Under the pieces are notes generated by a model. That model ran no database searches. It had not been told where the DNA came from and saw nothing but the letters and a program-made list of their open reading frames with translations. A stretch of 64,000 nt of DNA from Acidobacteria bacterium RIFCSPLOWO2_12_FULL_66_21 (lineage in GTDB: Bacteria > Acidobacteriota > Vicinamibacteria > Vicinamibacterales > 2-12-FULL-66-21): positions 1 to 64,000 of the forward strand of contig MELC01000041.1 in NCBI GenBank assembly GCA_001767455.1, written 5' to 3'. The position numbers were made by a program, and so were the translations under genes. Below are positions 60,741 through 64,000 of the stretch, one piece after another; the stretch's first letter is position 1, and every line of letters starts with the position of its first letter.

Positions 60741-62144
60741 TCAGACTTCCTTCATCGCCGCGATGAGATCCATGACGGCCTTCTTGCCGTCGGCGAAGTA
60801 CATCAGCGTGTTGTCGGCCGCGAAGAGCGGATTGGGGATGCCCGCGAACCCGGGGCTCAGGCTCCGCTTGATCACGACGACGGTGCGCGCCTTGTCGACG
60901 TCGAGGATCGGCATCCCCGCGATGGGGCTCGTGGGATCCGTGCGCGCGAGGGGGTTGACGACGTCGTTGGCGCCGATCACGATGGCGACGTCGGTCTGCT
61001 GGAACGACGAGTTGATCTCGTCCATCGCCTTCAGCTTGTCGTACGGAATGTCCGCCTCGGCGAGCAGCACGTTCATATGACCCGGCATGCGCCCGGCCAC
61101 CGGGTGGATCGCGAATTCCACCTCCGTCCCCTTCGACTCCAGCAACTGCATCAGGTCGCGCACGGCGTGCTGTGCCTGCGACACCGCCATGCCGTATCCC
61201 GGCACGATCACCACGCGGCTCGCCCCGTCCAGCAGCATCGCGACCTCTTCGGCGGAGGCCGCCTTTATCCTGCCCCCATACACGACGTCGGCCGTCGGCC
61301 CGCCCGCCGCCGGTCCGATGTGCCCCAGCAGGACGTTCGCCAGCGATCGGTTCATGGCCTTGCACATGATCTGCGACAGGATGATGCCCGACGCGCCGAC
61401 GAGCGACCCGGTGACGATGAGCACCTCGTTGTCGAGCACGAATCCGGTCGCCGCCCCCGCCAGCCCTGAGTACGAATTGAGCAGCGCGATGGCGACGGGC
61501 ATATCGGCGCCGCCAATCGGGATGGTGAGGAGAATCCCGAGGATCGAGGCGAGGACCACGACGATCCAGTAGGCGGTGATCCGCGAGGTGTCGGCGCCCG
61601 TCACGATCCAGACGCTGATGGCGACGCACGCGAGGCCGAGCGCCAGGTTCAGCGGCTGCTGCCCGGGAAAGTGGATGGGCTTGCCCGGCAGCAGGAATTC
61701 CTGCAGCTTGTCGAAGGCGACGAGGCTGCCCCAGAAGGTGACGGCGCCGATGATCCCGCACGCGGCGGTCGCGATCAGGAACTGCGCCGTCGGCGCGGTG
61801 TGGACGTCGACGAGGGCGGCTCCCGCCACGAGGACCGACGCGCCGCCGCCGAACCCGTTGAGCAGCGCCACCATCTGCGGCATCGCCGTCATCTGGATCT
61901 TGAGCGCGAGGACCGCGCCGGCGGCCGAGCCCACGAGGATGGCCGCGAAGATCAGGATGTAGGCCTGCGTGCCGGAACCAAGCACGTTGCGATCGACCAG
62001 CGTCGCCACGATCGCGAGCAGCATGCCGAAGGCGCCGATGATGTTGGCGCGGACGGCGGTCTTCGGGTGCGCGAGCCCCTTCAGGCCGAGGATGAACAGG
62101 ATCGACGCGACGAGATACGCCAGGTTGACGATCGAGGGGTTCAC
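60741..62144 (-). CDS. pntB: NAD(P) transhydrogenase subunit beta
   Basis: The protein is 467 residues. About nine membrane helices (ANIIGAFGMLLAIVATLVDR and others) are followed by the NADP-binding domain III, with VVIVPGYGMAVSQAQHAVRD, IHPVAGRMPGHMNVLLAEAD, VAIVIGANDVVNPLARTDPT and VVVIKRSLSPGFAGIPNPLF. It couples hydride transfer from NADH to NADP with proton entry across the inner membrane. The gene order pntAA, pntAB, pntB with 4-5 bp gaps shows an operon. Confidence 0.97.
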   Translation of the reverse strand: MNPSIVNLAYLVASILFILGLKGLAHPKTAVRANIIGAFGMLLAIVATLVDRNVLGSGTQAYILIFAAILVGSAAGAVLALKIQMTAMPQMVALLNGFGGGASVLVAGAALVDVHTAPTAQFLIATAACGIIGAVTFWGSLVAFDKLQEFLLPGKPIHFPGQQPLNLALGLACVAISVWIVTGADTSRITAYWIVVVLASILGILLTIPIGGADMPVAIALLNSYSGLAGAATGFVLDNEVLIVTGSLVGASGIILSQIMCKAMNRSLANVLLGHIGPAAGGPTADVVYGGRIKAASAEEVAMLLDGASRVVIVPGYGMAVSQAQHAVRDLMQLLESKGTEVEFAIHPVAGRMPGHMNVLLAEADIPYDKLKAMDEINSSFQQTDVAIVIGANDVVNPLARTDPTSPIAGMPILDVDKARTVVVIKRSLSPGFAGIPNPLFAADNTLMYFADGKKAVMDLIAAMKEV

Positions 62145-62148
62145 GCCG

Positions 62149-62427
62149 TCAGTCCTTCTTCTTGAACATGTGCAGCATGCGATGCGTCACGAGGAAGCCG
62201 CCCACGACGTTGATCGTGGCGAAGACGATCGCGATGAAGCCGAGCGCGGTGGAGTAGGGGCTGGGCGTGGCGACCGAGAGCATCGCGCCGATGATCGTGA
62301 TGCCGGAGATCGCGTTCGACCCCGACATCAGCGGCGTGTGCAGCAGCGGCGGCACCTTGTTGATGACTTCGAACCCGATGAAGATGGCGAGGACGAAGAC
62401 CGTCAGCGCCGCGACGAATGCTTCCAT
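62149..62427 (-). CDS. pntAB: NAD(P) transhydrogenase subunit alpha part 2
   Basis: This 92-residue membrane protein has three helices (FVAALTVFVLAIFIGFEVIN; LMSGSNAISGITIIGAMLSV; GFIAIVFATINVVGGFLVTH) and ends with MLHMFKKKD. It is the membrane part of the alpha subunit, encoded separately as in the three-subunit transhydrogenases of many bacteria. Confidence 0.96.
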   Translation of the reverse strand: MEAFVAALTVFVLAIFIGFEVINKVPPLLHTPLMSGSNAISGITIIGAMLSVATPSPYSTALGFIAIVFATINVVGGFLVTHRMLHMFKKKD

Positions 62428-62432
62428 GAGTC

Positions 62433-63566
62433 CTATTGTTCCTGCAGCCGCGGATGGACGACCTGGCCGCCGCGCGTGAGCAGCGTCTCACGCGTGATCT
62501 CGTCGTCCGTGTTGATTGGAAGGGTGGCCTGCGCGGCGCCGTCCCTGCCGAGCAGGTGCGCGAGGAACGTCGTGATGTTCTTCGAGTACATCTGGCTCGC
62601 GTGGTACGGCACGAGCGCCGGCGGATTCGACGGCCCGAGAACCGTCACGCCCTGGTGGACGACCGTCTCGTCGGGACGTGTCAGCTCGCAGTTGCCGCCC
62701 CGCTCGGCGGCGAGATCGACGACGACCGAACCGGGCGCCATCGCCTCGACCATGGCGGTCGTCACCAGGATGGGCGCGCGCCTGCCGGGAATGAGCGCCG
62801 TCGTAATCACGACGTCGTGGGCCGCGACCACTTTCATCATCATCTCGCGCTGGCGCTCGTAGAACGATTCGTCCTGCGCCTTCGCGTAGCCGCCCTTGTC
62901 TTCCGCGTCCGCGGCTTCGAGCGCGAGCTCCACGAATTTGGCCCCGAGGCTCAGGACCTGTTCCTTGACGGCCGGACGCACGTCGTACGCCTCGACCTTC
63001 GCCCCCAGCCGGCGGGCGGCCGAGATCGCCTGAAGGCCCGCGACGCCGGCGCCGACGACGAACACGCGCGCCGGAGAGATCGTGCCGGCCGCAGTCATCA
63101 GCATCGGGAACATGCGCGGCAGCGCGTTGGCGGCGAGCAGCACGCCCTTGTAGCCGGCGATCGTCGCCATCGACGACAGCGCGTCCATGCTCTGCGCGCG
63201 CGTGATGCGCGGCATCAGCTCCATCGAGAACAGCGACGCGCCGCTCGACGCCAGCGCGCGGACCGCGCCGGGCGCGCCGAGCGGATCGGCGAAGCCGATG
63301 ACCGCCTGTCCCTGCCTGAGGAGTCCGGGATCGCCCGGTGTCGCGCGCACCTGCAACAGGATGTCCGACGTCCGGAAGACGTCGGCCCGCGAAACGACCG
63401 TCGCGCCGTGCGTCCGGTATGCCTCGTCGGTGAAGCCGGCGGCGGTGCCGGCGCTCTGTTCGACCGCGACCTCGAGCCCCGACTTGACCAGCGAAGTGAC
63501 GGTCGCGGGAATCACCGCGACGCGCGTCTCTCCCGGGCAGATCTCCTTCGGGATTCCAACCTTCAT
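62433..63566 (-). CDS. pntAA: NAD(P) transhydrogenase subunit alpha part 1 (NAD-binding)
   Basis: This 377-residue soluble subunit resembles alanine dehydrogenase: MKVGIPKEICPGETRVAVIP, ALSSMATIAGYKGVLLAANA, FVVGAGVAGLQAISAARRLG and TTALIPGRRAPILVTTAMVE, with the RQD-like loop region present. It binds NADH and passes hydride to domain III of PntB. It heads the operon. The start at 63566 is chosen over one three codons upstream because the family begins MKVGIPKE. Confidence 0.96.
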   Translation of the reverse strand: MKVGIPKEICPGETRVAVIPATVTSLVKSGLEVAVEQSAGTAAGFTDEAYRTHGATVVSRADVFRTSDILLQVRATPGDPGLLRQGQAVIGFADPLGAPGAVRALASSGASLFSMELMPRITRAQSMDALSSMATIAGYKGVLLAANALPRMFPMLMTAAGTISPARVFVVGAGVAGLQAISAARRLGAKVEAYDVRPAVKEQVLSLGAKFVELALEAADAEDKGGYAKAQDESFYERQREMMMKVVAAHDVVITTALIPGRRAPILVTTAMVEAMAPGSVVVDLAAERGGNCELTRPDETVVHQGVTVLGPSNPPALVPYHASQMYSKNITTFLAHLLGRDGAAQATLPINTDDEITRETLLTRGGQVVHPRLQEQ

Positions 63567-63577
63567 CGATCTCAAGT

Positions 63578-64000
63578 CTATTTCATTTGACGGGTGCCGC
63601 GCAGCCAGTCGGCGATCGTGGTCGTGACAACCGGAGGGATCGTCTTGTCTGAAAGCGATCCGTACTCCGAGACCTCGCCGGTCACGGCGGGGACGAGAAG
63701 ATGATTCAGGCCCGGGATGTGCACCGCTTCGGCTCCACGGGCTTTCTTGCGCGCGCCCGCGAGCTCCGCGAGCCGGTCGGCATGACGCGGAAGGATCTGC
63801 TTGTCGAGATCTCCCTGCACGATCAGGACCGGGTGCTTGATCGCTTTCATCGCCTTCGCGGGGTCGAACAGCAGGAGGCTCCTGAACAGCGGCGAGTCGG
63901 CCTGTTTCCGCAGTTCCGGCGGGACCGCGTCCCAGCCCTTGTCGGTCATCACCGCCGCCTGGATCTTCCGCTGCAGGTCGATCTTCGTCTGCCGCTCGGC
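63578..64000 (-). CDS. Alpha/beta hydrolase, C-terminal part (runs off the window)
   Basis: The reading frame is open to the right edge, so the N-terminus with the nucleophile is outside. Visible parts are KHPVLIVQGDLDKQILPRHA, the strand with the catalytic Asp, and AVHIPGLNHLLVPAVTG, with the catalytic His. The cap-side helix region AVPPELRKQADSPLFRSLLL precedes them. This is the C-terminal third of a serine hydrolase of the dienelactone hydrolase/esterase type. The substrate cannot be told. It lies 11 bp before pntAA. Confidence 0.75.
   Translation of the reverse strand, partial: AERQTKIDLQRKIQAAVMTDKGWDAVPPELRKQADSPLFRSLLLFDPAKAMKAIKHPVLIVQGDLDKQILPRHADRLAELAGARKKARGAEAVHIPGLNHLLVPAVTGEVSEYGSLSDKTIPPVVTTTIADWLRGTRQMK

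Overview
The window is G+C-rich DNA, about two thirds G+C by eye, and almost certainly comes from an Acidobacteriota chromosome, probably Vicinamibacteria-like. The clues are a long duplicated orphan permease (ADOP type), a serine/threonine kinase fused to a TolB/WD40-like propeller, four ECF sigma factors, CHAT/TPR and DUF1572 proteins, and many extracellular hydrolases. Nothing looks like a plasmid backbone, phage or CRISPR array, and I saw no rRNA or tRNA.

Layout. 1-2.1 kb: wreckage of an integron integrase gene split by a 1.5 kb inverted-repeat element that carries a frameshifted tyrosine recombinase. 2.1-10.3 kb: amidohydrolase, ADOP permease, kinase-propeller and an ECF sigma factor, all on the minus strand. 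10.4-16.8 kb: an exported JAMM-like protein, then an RND efflux system in which the inner-membrane pump and the TolC-like outer-membrane factor are one polypeptide with an internal signal peptide. 17-24.9 kb: M29 aminopeptidase, GH3/PA14 glycosidase, an ECF sigma with a tiny membrane partner, and a DUF362 protein. 23.7-28.2 kb: an ABC exporter (ATPase, permease, HlyD adaptor). 28.3-34.2 kb: GH29 fucosidase, DinB-like, DUF2007, serine hydrolase and S10 carboxypeptidase genes, separated by dense repeats. 34.8-39 kb: ECF sigma, zinc-finger membrane anti-sigma and exported TPR-CHAT protease, tightly packed.

40.1-47.4 kb is the most striking region, a RiPP-like locus. A radical SAM/SPASM maturase is followed by three tiny genes (27, 31 and 31 codons) encoding peptides with a shared PW(V/L)V(E/D) core. 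A solute-binding lipoprotein and a sensor histidine kinase follow, and an NtrC-type sigma-54 activator sits upstream. The 297-bp gap between activator and maturase holds a GG-N10-GC promoter candidate and an upstream inverted repeat that could be the enhancer.

47.7-53.4 kb encodes a 2-oxoacid dehydrogenase complex (E3, E1 alpha, E1 beta, E2) plus LipB. 53.6-60.7 kb is mixed housekeeping, including a malate-dehydrogenase-like protein and a kinase-like protein that both lack key residues. 60.4-63.6 kb is a proton-translocating transhydrogenase operon (pntAA, pntAB, pntB, FHA protein). A partial alpha/beta hydrolase runs off the right end.

The spacers carry several repeat families: a REP-like palindrome that supplies the stop codon of three genes; tracts of degenerate 7-bp units paired with their reverse complements; a GAGCGGGG-type dispersed repeat; GGGGTCAGACCCC palindromes; and a 164-bp MITE-like element. 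Two of these families have also entered coding sequences.
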